This document shows positions 1 to 11,277 of a stretch of 64,000 nucleotides of DNA, piece after piece. A model generated the notes under the pieces. That model made no database searches and had not been told where the DNA came from. It was given only the letters and a program-made list of their open reading frames with translations. This DNA is from Imbricaverruca yamaguchii (taxonomy: Eukaryota > Arthropoda > Thecostraca > Neoverrucidae). Where the stretch lies: positions 1,356,501 to 1,420,500 of the forward strand of contig JAOTOL010001566.1 in NCBI GenBank assembly GCA_034440575.1, in the 5' to 3' direction. The first letter of the stretch is position 1; the number at the start of each line of letters is the position of its first letter. Made by a program: the position numbers and the translations under genes.

Positions 1-655
1 TCTGTGGTGGGCACTGGCGCGGACAGAGCCATCTCGGGCCTTCTGACCTTTCCAGCGGCTGTCGTGACGTGCTGGACCTCCCGCTCCATCGACTGGGCAT
101 TCGCAGGGAACGGAGGGACATCCAGCGGCATGGATATGATCCTCCTGAGTTCTGTTGTGGCGATTCCGCACGTAAACACAGGCTCCGTGATCTCTGTGTC
201 GTCCCAGTCGATCAGTTGTATAAGTGATGAGGCGGACATGTTGATCTTAGGGTTCCTTCTCGTCCTTGGCGACTTGTCCCCGTACTCTGCTCCTCCTCTC
301 ACACCGATGATCTTTTCGATGGCAAACTTCCTATCTTCAGGTTGTTCGCTGGCGAGAAGAGACAGCAGGAGGCTCTTAGGATGGGCGTACCAGGAGGAAT
401 ACCGAACACAGTGGGTAACCGCCGCCTGAACCTCTTCTGGTTGCGTACTAAAGGTCCGGAAATGGGTTATTATGTGTTCGGGTGCGTCCACGACTTTGGG
501 CTTCGTCTTAATCTCAAAGTAGCACTTGAAATATACGTTGACGCAGAACTCTGCCAGCCGTCTCAGGATTCTCTTGTTTGAGTCGGTGAGGCCGTGCTGC
601 CTGGTCCACAAGTACACTATCCTCTCACCTGTTGTCAACCAGCGCGCGTGGTTCA
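1..655 (-). pseudogene. Second copy of the SSAWYAH-family gene in the left palindrome arm (partial)
   Basis: This is the reverse complement of the right-arm coding region. It keeps the same motifs (AVTHCVRYSSWYAHPKS equivalent near 381-420) with a few substitutions. It lacks the start region, which lies in the unpaired spacer side of the right copy only, and its 3' end is cut by the window start. It is head-to-head with the copy at 859-1604. Confidence 0.55.
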
Positions 656-895
656 TACTTGCAGACCAAGGCTTAAGTACATACTTAAGTCTTGCATACT
701 TGCGGACAGACTTCCAGCTTTCACCGCCCGACATAGTTCGTAAGAGACCTTCTGGTCTGTTGACATGCTGTCAAGTATGTCAAGTATGTTGACATGCTTC
801 TGGGATCTCCACATATTCCTCGCATTCAGCTAGCCGTTCAAACGCTGGATCATACCTCATGCCTGCAAGTATGCAAGAAATGAAGCCTGGCAAGT
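656..895. repeat. Palindrome spacer with short CAAGTATG and TTGACATGCT repeats
   Basis: The unpaired centre of the 1-1550 palindrome contains repeated words: GTCAAGTATGT occurs twice in tandem at about 773-790, flanked by TTGACATGCT at about 759 and 790. AAGTATG and CTTGCATACTTG variants recur at 655-710 and 863-875. This looks like decayed internal tandem repetition at a fold-back centre. No gene other than the first codons of the 859 frame is seen. Confidence 0.6.
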
Positions 896-1604
896 TGAAC
901 CACGCGCGCTGGTTGACAACAGGTGAGAGGATAGTGTACTTGTGGACCAGGCAGCACGGCCTCACCGACTCAAACAAGAGAATCCTGAGACGGCTGGCAG
1001 AGTTCTGCGTCAACGTATATTTCAAGTGCTACTTTGAGATTAAGACGAAGCCCAAAATCGTGGACGCACCCGAACACATAATAACCCATCTCCGGACCCT
1101 TCGTACGCAACCAGAAGAGGTTCAGGCGGCGGTTACCCGCTGTGTTTGGTCTTCCGCCTGGTACGCCCATCCTAAGAGCCTCCTGCTGTCTCTTCTCGCC
1201 AGCGAACAACCTGAAGATAGGAAGTTTGCCATCGAAAAGATCATCGGTGTGAGAAGAGGAGCAGAGTACGGGGACAAGTCGCCAAGGACGAGAAGGAACC
1301 CTAAGATCAACATGTCCGCCTCATCACTTATACAACTGATCGACTGGGACGACACAGAGATCACGGAACCTGTGTTTACGTGCGGAATCGCCACAACGGA
1401 ACTCAGGAGGATCATATCCATGCCGCTGGATGTCCCTCCGTTCCCTGCGAATGCCCAGTCGATGGAGCGGGAGGTCCAGCACGTCACGACAGCCGCTGGA
1501 AAGGTCAGAAGGCCCGAGATGGCTCTGTCCGCGCCAGTGCCCACCACAGAAAACAGTTGCCAGTGTTCCTCTCTAAGAAGGATATAATAGAAGCTATGAA
1601 GTAG
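859..1604 (+). pseudogene. Uncharacterised repeat-borne protein (SSAWYAH family), frameshifted
   Basis: The product has no function I can name. The frame opens at 859 and runs to about 1500; homology then continues in another frame (ending ...KDIIEAMK at 1604), so a frameshift near 1490-1510 splits the gene. Visible landmarks are SSAWYAHPKSLLLSLL, DRKFAIEKI, a GDKSPRTRRNPKIN basic stretch, a LIDWDD..TEPVFTC segment, QSMEREVQHVTTAAGKV, and in the second frame ARDGSVRASAHHRKQLP. The same order of motifs occurs in the minus-strand gene at 37745-38300, so this is a real family and not a chance frame. I recall similar proteins as high-copy, unannotated entries in arthropod genomes, but could not check. 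No membrane segment or signal peptide is apparent. Confidence 0.6.
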
Positions 1605-2317
1605 GCCAATGACGTGGAGTAGTAAAAAGGCCACACAAAACTGTACTTTATGCATTCTGTCCTTCAGATATCTATTATTTCTCTCAGCCGATCACTAAAC
1701 GGCAGTCCTGTGTGCTATGCAATTATTTCCTATATTACAAACGATTACTATGATACTGCAAAGCTTGTTTTATGTTATTTGAAGTTTTCAAGAAACGTGT
1801 TCGCTTTTTGTATTTTGTATACGAACCTGCCTTTGCCTTTTTCAACATACCTACTATTGTCTCCCCCTGGATCCGCCCCTGAGGGAACCTAGGCATCAGT
1901 TTTCAGTTCGTTACTGTAAATTTTAGATGTATACTGGACAGACTTTTGATATATGTCTAGTTCAATGAGTCAATTTTCCGAGTTAATGAAAAAAGCACCT
2001 ATAGATGGCGTTAGTGAGAATGTGTCGGACGGACCAGAGAAACCGTCAGAAATATATCCAATATACGCTTTAGCGCGCTGAAAAGTGGTAATCATAGGTA
2101 TTTTTGTGTGAACATCACGAATATAATAGTCACACAACTTTCAGACATGCCTTTGTGTCCATAGTCCCATATTTAGCATAAAGTTAGGAAACATACCTGC
2201 AGAAAAGTGTAAATTTGCGGACCAGAAAATGCTTTGAGCCAAAAACAGCTTTCGAATTTGAAATCAGCACACTCGATTACATCTCAAAATCGTATGGCCG
2301 AATCTCGAATAAAAAAT
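1605..2317. other. AT-rich stretch, no gene recognised
   Basis: I see no coding frame with recognisable motifs, no RNA gene and no clear repeat here. It lies between the palindromic element and the 3' part of the hAT-like remnant. Confidence 0.5.
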
Positions 2318-2881
2318 TTAACAAAGACGCTGTGCCCTACTCCCCATGCTTTCTACAACACTCTCAGTAGGGAAGATGAGCCACAGTCGGGTTACCAAGT
2401 CCACGTATGGTCCAAGGCTGGGCGTACTGTCGCGGCTCTTCCACAGTACCTTGAGTAGCTGCTGGTTGCACCCATTCGCGCAGCGCGGCTCGTGCAACAC
2501 CTTGTAGCCTGCGGTCGCGGATTCGAGGGACAAGCGGCACGACGGCGGAATGACGCGGCGGGCCACCAGGCGACTGGCAGCACGCTGGATGGTGCCGGCA
2601 CTGGCGTCACTGGTGGCCCTGATGCGCTCCACATCGGCCACCTCCCTGATGTCGAGCATGGCGTCCATCAGGCTCTGGTTGTCTGTGCCCATTCTTGAAC
2701 CGGTCGCATTCAAGCCACCTCGCCTGTGCCTCAATTGCCTGGCCAAGCTACGACAGAAGGCTGTGGCGTCCTTCGTCTTTGAACGAATGGCAGAGCCTGA
2801 ATTAGCTGTACACGTTAAGTATAAAACAATACGGCCTGGATATTTTGAAAGGAAATTAATTCGAAGTGCTTTGGCAGGCAA
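2318..2881 (-). pseudogene. C-terminal transposase-like exon remnant (hAT-like)
   Basis: The 187-codon minus-strand frame ends with WLIFPTESVVESMGS. That resembles the C-terminal dimerisation region of hAT-type transposases, where an FPT/FSEAVVE-GMGS-like motif is common; this is from memory of the family. It lies on the same strand and downstream of the four-exon transposase-like gene (11277-6201), so it may be that gene's last exon. A possible acceptor (GTACAGCTAATTCAG) lies near 2800, but I could not match its phase to a donor after the disrupted fourth exon. It could instead be an unrelated fragment. Confidence 0.45.
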
Positions 2882-3468
2882 ATGCCACGGTCAATAGTGG
2901 AACAAAATAACTACTCAGCCATCTATCACAGTACTCTCACTTATGATATGTGCAAATACATGGAACGCATCGTTCGTGAAAAGACCGGAAAAAGCGTGTG
3001 TTGATGGAAAAGGTTAGCCTTGGCAGTCACAACCTGTTACAGCATTGTACAAAGTGATTTTACTTGGAAAAACTAACATATATGGCTCAAAAGTGCATTC
3101 ATCAATAAGCCAAGCCCATCATCTAGGCTAAGCTAGAGTAAATTTGTAGTAGCGAGCGATTTACTATTTGCAAATCGATGAGCTACTTTATGTTGAAAAC
3201 AAAACAGGTAACCTACAATGACAAATAAATAAATGAACAGAACAGAACACACACAGAGCATACAGAGATTGAACATGAACAGAACATACATAGAGGCCAT
3301 TGGTATTGCGGATGCGAGACGACTGAATGCCCACGTGGGCGACGATGTGGGCTCAATACTGGCTTTTATATGTTGGATAAGCGCAATATGAATGCTAGAA
3401 ATACTCCTGATAAACGTAAATAGGTATGTTTCAAGGAGAACTCTTAAGGGTAAAATAGCGCTGCTCAC
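2882..3468. other. Possible intron or flank of the disrupted transposase-like gene
   Basis: This lies between the 3469 target duplication and the 2318-2881 remnant. On the minus strand, the frame of exon 4 would continue open from 3468 to about 3133, crossing possible donors GTGAGC (near 3463) and GTATGT (near 3314). I cannot decide which, if any, is used. Confidence 0.35.
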
Positions 3469-3472
3469 CACT

Positions 3473-6200
3473 GGGGCGTTCCACGACAGATCGACAAATA
3501 AAATTTCGATTTTGCACCCCCACATCTCAGATTTTGATGAAAATGAGTCTATAGGGTTATCAGCAGCCCTAAACACGCCTGTGACATTTTCAGGCCTCTC
3601 CGACTTCCGGTTTTCGAGCTACAGCCTGCGACATTTTTACATTCGATGCATACATGGCTTTGTTTGGCAGGATTTTTCCCTGCTACATTGAATGATAAGT
3701 AGGTGAGTTTGTACATCAAAATGATTGCAATCCCATGCAGAATGAACGTTTATCACTATCGAAACCATAGCAATTAAATATATGTCAAATATAACACTTC
3801 AAAAAATGCCAAGTTCTCTTGAGAAATTTTCCCCTTCGATATTGTGATTTTTGATATTTTTTAATGAAAGAGCGTTGATTGTTACCTATATTTCATCAAT
3901 AAAAAAGTGGTTATCGGCTTATAAATATTTTAAACATAATTTCAAACACTAACCGCCCGGCCACATTTTACCCAATACGGCGTCGTTCAGCAACGGCCGC
4001 GGCCAGCTGCTGCCAACGGGGGATAGGGGTGCTGGCGGCTGTCGTCCGCGGCCCCGTGGGATTGAGAGGACACTATGCAGATTATTTATAAACACCAGGC
4101 AGGACGTTTTAGCACTTCATTTATTATTCACACAAATAACAAGCCGGAAAGTACATGTACATTTGCGAATGCTAACGAGATGGTACAATGAGCCTTATCA
4201 GAGGTACAAAATGCATAACTTAACATTAGCTCACTTCACATTGTACTTCGCACATAAACAAACGGAAATCAGCTGCCGCTGTAGGTCACGCTAACCATTC
4301 AACCTAAATCCTGTAGCAAATCAGGCCACCATCACTTCTCTTCCTTCACTTATGGCAAGTTCTCGCACAACGACAATGTTTGCCTTCACTGGAGTTACCC
4401 TGTGTATTTTTAGAGTCCCTTTGACAGTTTTTGCCATTGACAGTCTATCGCCAAGCTCATGCCGTGTACGACTAACCTCTTCTTTCGCTACAAAGTAGCA
4501 CTCGGTATGCAAATTACCCTTCTCCTGTAGCACTTTACATAGCTTTTCCGCAGTAAGAATGTGGTCCGAGTGTGTCCGCGAAAGACTGGCGCTAGCTGCA
4601 ACCCTTTTCAGTGTACCCCCAACACCGTCGCACGAATTTTTTCCCATGCAACGTTGCAAAAAATTCCAATCGCACTGGACTCCGAAATCCTCATCATGAA
4701 AACTCACATTCACGAAATTAAACTTATTCTTGTACTGGGCAGCTGACCCATCCGAAAAATAATGAATCTTTTTCAAGTTCGGGACTATGCCTTTCACTTT
4801 CGGTACAATGTGCTGCAAGAATGTGTGCACAGCGACGGTGTCATGCTTCAGTTCGTTTGATAACACGCAAAACTGTGGCATTCAATCTTTCCAGCCTCTC
4901 GCCAATAAACAACAAACGGATGAACGGTACACTGTGGTGCGTTCCAAGTGATATGACTGAATTTCGTCTTGAACTACAAAAGTGTAGTTTTCTGAAAAAT
5001 ATAATATGATCAGTGCTTCATGCTCAGGTAGCTGCTTTTTTAGATCGTCGAAATATTTGCTTTGATGCTGACTCGTGAAATGATGCCGAGTAAGTGTCAC
5101 AATGGCGTCAGACAGTTTGTCAAGAAACTCGTCCATAGGAAGAACAATTTCGGTCAAAGTGCAACGATCCGTGCTTAGCCACTGACTAAATCTGACTTCG
5201 TCCACCAAGTCTGAGATTTCCCCTGCCTGCGCATTTAAAGTGTCGAACAAATATGACCTGACACCGTCCTGACCTGGACAGTTTTCACACTTTTGCAGCA
5301 TACAGGCTTCCCTCCCGACATCACAAACCGCGTGCTTCAACAGGTCCTTGTAGGTAATGTCTTTTAAGCCCAGAGACGATAACATTAGCTTAACGTTCTG
5401 GTGATAGCAACATACACAAACCGTATGAGTGCCGTTGCTTCCCAACAGGACACAGTGTTTGGGGCGGAGGCTGACGAATTTAGAAAACCCAATGCGCGGG
5501 TTGCTACCGTTCTCTTTATAAAGTTGGTAAATTTCCTGCAAATTACCTAAAATCAAACGTTTCTGCTTCTTTACTTTAACCCCATTCTCATCTCTTACCG
5601 TCACATAGTCTATTTTTCCAGGATATATTCTTGACATCCCACGCTCGGCTCCCCCTTCCCCTCCCCCTCCCCCCGGCAGGCGTATCGCGAGGCAGCGGCA
5701 GCGCGCGCGCCGGTCCGGTGAGCGCAGCGCCCGCATTCACCGCATTTGATTCGTCTTTCCAAGTCGATAACCACTTTTTTTATTTATGTTTCTAGGGTAA
5801 AAAACTACGCTCTTTCATATGAAAGTGAGAAAAAATACGATATCGGAGGGGAAAAATGTTTTTATTTCTTTTCAATTTTTTATTTGGCTAGAGTCGGCAA
5901 AAATTACGTAATGAAAGTTTAAATGGTGGCATAGTCATATTCTTCAATGTTTTGTCTTCATTTTGACATATAAATTTGTTCAGTTACTGAAAAATGACTC
6001 AGAGAAAATTAGCACCAAAGATAGTCATGTCAGTGCAAAATGTAAAAATTATATAGTTCATAACTAGAAAACGGTAAACCTAAGAGACTTCAAAATGGCA
6101 TAGGCGTGTTCAGCGATGCTGATAACCCTATAGAACCATTTTCATCAAAATCTGAGGTGTGAGGGTGCAGGTCACATGTCGATTTGTCGTGGAATGCCCC
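3473..6200 (-). mobile_element. DNA transposon with about 170-bp terminal inverted repeats and CACT target duplication
   Basis: The left end starts GGGGCGTTCCACGACA and the right end, reverse-complemented, starts GGGGCATTCCACGACA. Similarity continues about 125 bp strongly and to about 170 bp weakly (3473-3640 against 6200-6030). The 4-bp CACT is present on both sides, at 3469-3472 and 6201-6204. Inside lies a decayed minus-strand coding region (4321-5637). Four-base duplications are known for Sola and piggyBac groups; the duplication here is not TTAA, so piggyBac is unlikely, and a Sola assignment is only a guess. The element sits inside exon 4 of the hAT-like gene. Confidence 0.8.
4321..5637 (-). 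pseudogene. Transposase-like protein with FSDGSAAQYKNK motif, frameshifted
   Basis: There are two minus-strand frames. The first, starting at MSRIYPGKIDYV (5637) and open until 4882, has a cysteine-bearing region (VCVCCYHQ, CMLQKCENCPG) and ends after LYFSENYTFVVQDEIQSYH. The second (4881-4321) has FCVLSNELKHDTVAVHTF, IHYFSDGSAAQYKNKFNF, HDEDFGVQCDWNFL and GKNSCDGVGGTLKRVAA. Family members as I remember them are continuous across this junction, so a frameshift near 4900-4960 breaks the gene. The Asp residues in FSDGS and NSCDGVGG are candidate catalytic acids of an RNase H-like fold; this is inference. The frame upstream of 5637 is GC-rich and probably not coding. Confidence 0.6.
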
Positions 6201-6466
6201 CACTGCTTTGTCGCACGGCGAGAAGCTCGACAGAGTTGGCCATCTGGTATCCATATCGGCCAACTCAATCATGTCTGCCACGGAGACGTCGCCGCGGGTG
6301 GGGACATCCAGAATGTCAGCCATTTCACGGATGGTGCAGATGGTGTGTCCGAAGCCGGCCACGTACTGCCACAGTAGGTTCTGCACCTGCTGCTGTATTC
6401 GGCTTCCACTGGCCAGCACCTTGTACACGTCGATTAAAACAGCTACCCGTGCAAGGAAGTCTCGAT
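6201..6466 (-). CDS. hAT-like gene exon 4 (5' part, cut by a transposon)
   Basis: The acceptor GCACTCACAG precedes 6466. The last G of exon 3 plus AT restores an Asp codon, giving LKDRDFLARVAVLIDVYK across the junction. The frame is open to the CACT duplication at 6204-6201, where the 3473-6200 element begins. Confidence 0.6.
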
Positions 6467-6808
6467 CTGTGAGTGCACAAAACACTGTTTATTTCAACTG
6501 CTTATATAGTGAAGAATAGATAGGACTCCTATGACGAAAACATACGAGGATTCAAGGGATGGGGAAGATACCCCTTAGTTGACGAGCATTGTTATTATAT
6601 CGTGATGAGCTCAATTATCCCACGTTTGGTTGTTTAAAGGGCTTTGAGGTCTCACATTTTAAGTCCACGATTCCGCAGGTGAACATGACTCCAGCGAAAA
6701 CAATACAGTGATGCGTGCCGCACAGGGTTCACACCGCGAATTTCTATATCATGTATGGAAAAATTGGAAATATTACTATTATCAGGCAAACAATCAAACT
6801 TAACTAAC

Positions 6809-8152
6809 CTTTCAGCGCCCTCAAGTCGGCTTCCAGTTCGTTGCGGACGCCGCCTCTCTGCTCCGTGGCGATGCGCCCCTGCAGCACGCGCGTCATCGCT
6901 GGGATGTTGGTTTGAAACGTGCTCAGGACATCCGCCGCGTGGGGGGCGAAGCGCGTTTCGGACCACAGCTTTGGCCTGAGCACGCGGTGCCGAAGCTGTG
7001 TTCCAGCCTCCAACAGATTTTCTAGACCACTGCCATGGGAGAAGCGTTTGGTGGCACGGGTCACGATAGCGATGGTGGCATCCACCCAGCGGCACGTCGA
7101 GTCGCGGCGGGCGTCCCCGTCGGCCAAATTGACCAGGTGCGAACCGTCCCACACACACGGCACGCAAGCAGCAGACGGCGGCCGGTTTTCATTTTCACGG
7201 TTCATCATCCTGAGCAGCTTGCCTGGCACACTATTGTGGTGCACCTGGCCATCTGCTGCAATTGCAGACAGCTGCTCGGTGCATGCGATGCCGATTCCGG
7301 CTAAGGTAGCTCGCAGCTGCCGAGCATGCCCGTCGCCGTCGTGGTCCTTGACTACGGGCGCCCCAACCACGAAGCTTTGTAGCATTTGCCCTACGGGAGC
7401 ATCGGGCACGATCGTCGTAATGGCAGTGATGTCGATCGTCCTGTGGTTGATTGTAAGTTTGTCAGCCATCAGTGCGACACACGGCTGGCTTCTGACGTGA
7501 TCAGCGAGCTTTCTAATGATTTCCGCTGTGAACTGCTCTCGCACTTGCATCATGAACATTTTTGAGTGATTAATATCACCCACATTCTCTCCATTAATAT
7601 GTTGGAGGACGATGAGGTCTTCGAACACGGTATGTGACAACGACTTTTTCAAGACATAATATGCCGTCCTCAGCACTCGCATGGCGACACTTCCGGCTTC
7701 CTTTTCTCGAGCTGAGGCCTGTCGAGACTTCTCCTCGGACGCTTTCCGAGCTCGGACATGTCGCTCGCTGTCGAAGTGCCTCTTCAAGGTGTCCTTCAGC
7801 CTTCTGAAAGGCAGTGGCAAATGCTCGGCGTATGTGAAAGCAGTGACTTTGCTGAAGTTGTACGAGAACACACCTGCAAGGCTTTGTTGGGTGCCCGATG
7901 CGTCCTTCGTACACACAGAGCAATAAAAGCCATCCGTCGTCTCAGCCGTCTTTAAGAGGCCTCCACAGGCTGCAAGCAGATCATCGACGCCTCTGGCAGA
8001 TCTGATGGCGGCGTCGACGTTGCTAGGTAGCTGAGGATTGGTCGAGGCTACCGCACCTGCACTTCCCATCAGTCGAAAAATTCTGGTGGTGTCCCTCTCT
8101 AACGCCGATACCCTCGTTTCCAGAGCGCAGCTTGGTTCAACGGACGACGACA
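6809..8152 (-). CDS. hAT-like gene exon 3 (transposase-like body)
   Basis: The acceptor TCTATTTCAG precedes 8152 and the donor GAAAG|GTTAGT follows 6809. The 1344-nt exon has no stop. Its codon use is GC-rich compared with the flanks. It carries the two candidate catalytic Asp motifs (MADKL and AADGQ) and a WDGSHLVNLAD stretch. Confidence 0.7.
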
Positions 8153-9469
8153 CTGAAATAGAAACATGATGTATTAATAATTTGTGGTGTGGTTAACTGG
8201 CGTTTACATAGCTGTGATGCCATAGGTGGCACAAACTCCCGCATATTCATTTTTTTTAAAGCTAAATGGCAACCACATCTCACTTTTTGTTCATGCCCGA
8301 GTGGCACATAAATGAACGGAACATGAATCAAGTGACGTGTGATGCAGCCCAATGTTTACTCCAGTGTTAAATGTCGGCTTACACCAGCGACATCCTGGTT
8401 ACTGGTTAAGTCACATTCGTACTGCCATTTTGAACACCTGGTGCCACATTTGTACGTGGAAGGATTATAGGACGCATTATCAGTATGGATCTTCGAATTA
8501 TAGATACTGAAGACAATAACGACAATAACGACAATAAGCTTGCATGTTGGGCAAGTATGGTAGGGAAAATCGACTACGAAAATTATTATTTGTATTACTT
8601 CGCAATTTCACTAATATTGCTCCTACCCAAACCTGACCAAAGTAACCTTGAGTAACGAACTCCCACACCACACCATGAAGCATCGTGATGCCTTAACGGC
8701 GCCCTCGAAATTCCCTGAGGCACCCTCGGAGTGCCTTATGGGTGCTCTCGGAGCGCCCTTATCATGCCCAGTGGCTGATATGCATCACGGCGGGTTCACC
8801 GCTCGGCCACACCACGCAATGTTTACCGCGGATAGTGATAGAACGGCGCGCCGTTTTTAATTTGACAACCATTTTCCACATAAATTTGGCATCTTGTATG
8901 GAAATTTTGAGGTCAGGTCATCTATGGTCAACGAGTTAGCTACGGTCAAGTGAGGTGACCTCCAGAAAAGCTAAACCAGTCGTCACGTTTTAACGGAAAA
9001 AGATGTTTGACTTAAACTTTCAGCATTTGCTTCTCTTTAGGGATGGAAGAAAATGCACCAGAGGATTTTTAATGACATTAGTTTTGCATATTCTCCCATA
9101 AGGAATATTATTTAAGATTCTGGCTAAAGTAAGCATTTTATGAGAGCAAGCTGACTGCAAAGAACACGCTGCAGTCCGCTCTATTCATTAAACATTTTTT
9201 ATAGAAAACTAAAAAGGATAATTTTTAAACATTTGATTCTTATGGACAAAAATGTTATGGTCATGATCCACAGCCTCCCTTTTCTGACTCTGAATATTTT
9301 GTTTTGTTTTTTAATTATCCACAAAATGACCCCCCCCCACACACACACACAGAAAAACAAGTTTTTAAATACATGGGCTCATACCTGATGAATGTGCATG
9401 TCCAGTGGCAAAGAGTGCTGCAAATGCATAACATATTTATATGATCCTAAATTACTAAATATGAATTAC
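8153..9469. other. Intron 2 of the hAT-like gene
   Basis: This 1.3 kb intron contains a minus-strand copy of the AGGTCA-rich dispersed repeat (about 8776-9010) and a short poly-C/(CA)n tract near 9330-9350. Nothing else was recognised. Confidence 0.5.
8776..9010 (-). repeat. Dispersed TTAA-family repeat, fragment
   Basis: This is the reverse-complement relative of 16085-16300, 22690-22914 and 41520-41696. It shares the GCGCGCCGTT block, the AAATTTGGCAT block, the run of GGTCA words (GAGGTCAGGTCATCTATGGTCAACGAG region) and the GTCGTCACGTTTTAACGG block. Neither terminus is clear. Confidence 0.7.
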
Positions 9470-9631
9470 CTCCTGGAGCAGTTCCTTGTTGACTAGTAGT
9501 CTTATTTAATCCAGCATTCGCACATGCCTTCTGGACTGGTTCCTCAAGTTGGGCATCAGCAGCATCCATGGCTGGATAATCCACATCAGGTGCTTCCTCA
9601 GCCTTAGAGCCAATGCATTCCATGGCTGAAT
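9470..9631 (-). CDS. hAT-like gene exon 2 (acidic linker)
   Basis: The acceptor TCTCCTGCAG precedes 9631 and the donor GGAG|GTAATT follows 9470. The length is 162 nt, phase 1 to phase 1. It encodes an acidic linker (SKAEEAPDVDYPAMDAADAQ) with no recognised motif. Confidence 0.6.
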
Positions 9632-11054
9632 CTGCAGGAGATAATGAGCACTGTAACCCACAATGATAGCGATGAATCACACCACATCCTCTTTTTCTGT
9701 CAAATACCATAGTTAACAGAACATGGTAAGGATCGAAATGAATGCTTGGTCCTGTGATATGAGTGAAACCTTGGCACTATTTTTAAAGCTATTTATGACA
9801 ATAAAATGTTCATTTGTAGGCCTTTTCCTGGTATGTTCCAATTTCATGAAAATTCAGACAAATATGTAATATAACCTGTAATGTATTCCACCATACATAT
9901 AGTTCAAGAGCGTGCTATGAAAAATAACTCATATGTGTACTTTAAATGGGATACAAATCAGTGCATTTCCATGGGAATTTGCATCATTCATTGAATAAAT
10001 TGGAATAAATTTAAATTTCTAATTATTTCTAATAAATTTCTCCATACTGGCATGTAGTTACAAAATGCTCAGCATAACATTTTGTCTAAAATATGCTGAC
10101 CATTGCCTGATGACAATGATTCCTGGACTAGTTGTGGTGGTACTCACAAAATCACACAAATAATACAGAAAAGAAGTAACCAAGCCTAACATAGCCTCAC
10201 CTCCACTTCAAGAAAAGAAATTACATGAATTGTATTTTAAAGAATCACTAAAATCCCAAAAAATATTTCAACTAGAGCATCACCTAACACCTTGATATGT
10301 TCATGAAGTAAAATGTGTGTAAAACTTGTCTTCTGGCTACCTTAAAATGCAATAATACCATTGAATATTTCCAGTTTCCCTTTTGTTTTGTTTTTCTTCA
10401 AGGGGAGGACAGACTAAGTTGAATTTGTATTTTTAAAGCATTACTTTGCATGCTGTTAGCAGGAATGCTGACTGAAAATGTGGACATTACTTTGTATGCT
10501 GAAAATGTGGACATGATACAGAATTAGGCATTGACTATTGCTAGATTAATTTTTGCACCTAGAACATCATCTCCCACTTAATTATCATCTCATTCTTATC
10601 TTGGGTTGAGTGGCATTGCTTGACAATTAACAGCTCTGCAACAAAATCCTTGACTCATTGGCAGTGCAAGCAGATTCAGATGTTTCAGGCTGGAAGAAAA
10701 GCATCCTCTCCATATTGCTTTACCCCACAACTTCTTGTCCATATTTAGCTAGTTAGTTATTTGGGCTTTCAGGCGCTTTGACTGCTCTGGTCATATTGCG
10801 CCCATACTTGTCCATATTTAGGATTACAAAGCACAAACAGAGCCCTGTGTTAGGCGGGTAGGTCCTACCTACCTACCTACCTACCTACGTGTGTGTGTGT
10901 GAGTTTTGCCAGCCTGCCACCGCTTGGTGATATCGGCTGGCTACCTGGGTACATAAACCTGGTCAGCCGGCACAGTCAGCACAAGAAAATAAATTCCTCG
11001 CCTGCATAGAATTGTCCAGTGAATCACCACACACACAAAAAAAGCATTAATTAC
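9632..11054. other. Intron 1 of the hAT-like gene
   Basis: This is an AT-rich 1.4 kb intron. It contains a (CTAC)n tract followed by (GT)n at about 10865-10903. A segment at about 10905-10940 (CAGCCTGCCACCG then GGTGAT..TCGGCTG) also occurs at about 19250-19280, which suggests a low-copy repeat. No other gene was seen. Confidence 0.5.
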
Positions 11055-11277
11055 CTGCTCCTGATGATTCGTTGACATCGTCATTCGGCACCGGTCTACA
11101 CCATCGTTCCCACTTTCCTCCTACGCCGAATGACATATTTTTTACTCGCAACGGCCCCCCTCCGTGCCTCAACTTATTGTGCCTCTTCATGTTGCGCATT
11201 TCTCCTTCATAACTACAGCTTTCATAGCCGCAAGTCACCTTCTTCCTTGATGGTGCAGAAGGCGTCGACTTCCCCAT
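11055..11277 (-). CDS. hAT-like gene exon 1 (zinc finger)
   Basis: The start ATG at 11277 has the context GGAACCATGG. The exon encodes MGKSTPSAPSRKK and then the finger with C16, C21, H33 and H38. The donor is GCAG|GTAATT at 11055/11054 and leaves phase 1. There is one ATG candidate only, and no TATA box is obvious upstream. Confidence 0.65.

Larger units (their letters stand above)
1..1550. repeat. Large near-perfect inverted repeat, arms 1-655 and 896-1550
   Basis: Base L of the left arm pairs with base 1551-L of the right arm over the whole length with no net indel. Only a handful of substitutions were noticed, for example near 297 and 393-410. The arms are separated by a 240-bp spacer (656-895). 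The left arm continues off the window edge, so its true outer end is unknown. Both arms carry the same coding sequence facing outward from the spacer. The identity implies a very recent inverted duplication, or gene conversion between arms, or a foldback artefact of library preparation or assembly. Confidence 0.95.
6201..11277 (-). pseudogene. Four-exon zinc-finger plus transposase-like gene (hAT-like), disrupted in exon 4
   Basis: Exons at 11277-11055, 9631-9470, 8152-6809 and 6466-6201 join in one frame of at least 665 codons, and all three introns are phase 1. Residues 16-38 form a C-x4-C-x11-H-x4-H finger of BED/C2H2 type. Residues about 129-576 form the transposase-like body, with a basic KRHFDSERHVRARK stretch, CVALMADKLTINHRTIDITAI and AIAADGQVHHN carrying candidate catalytic Asp residues, and RPKLWSETRFAPHA near the end of exon 3. 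Exon 4 continues with DRDFLARVAVLIDVYK. A 2.7 kb transposon interrupts the gene at 6200. hAT is my best superfamily assignment. No TIRs or 8-bp duplications of its own were found, so either an old transposon or a domesticated host gene is possible. Confidence 0.6.
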
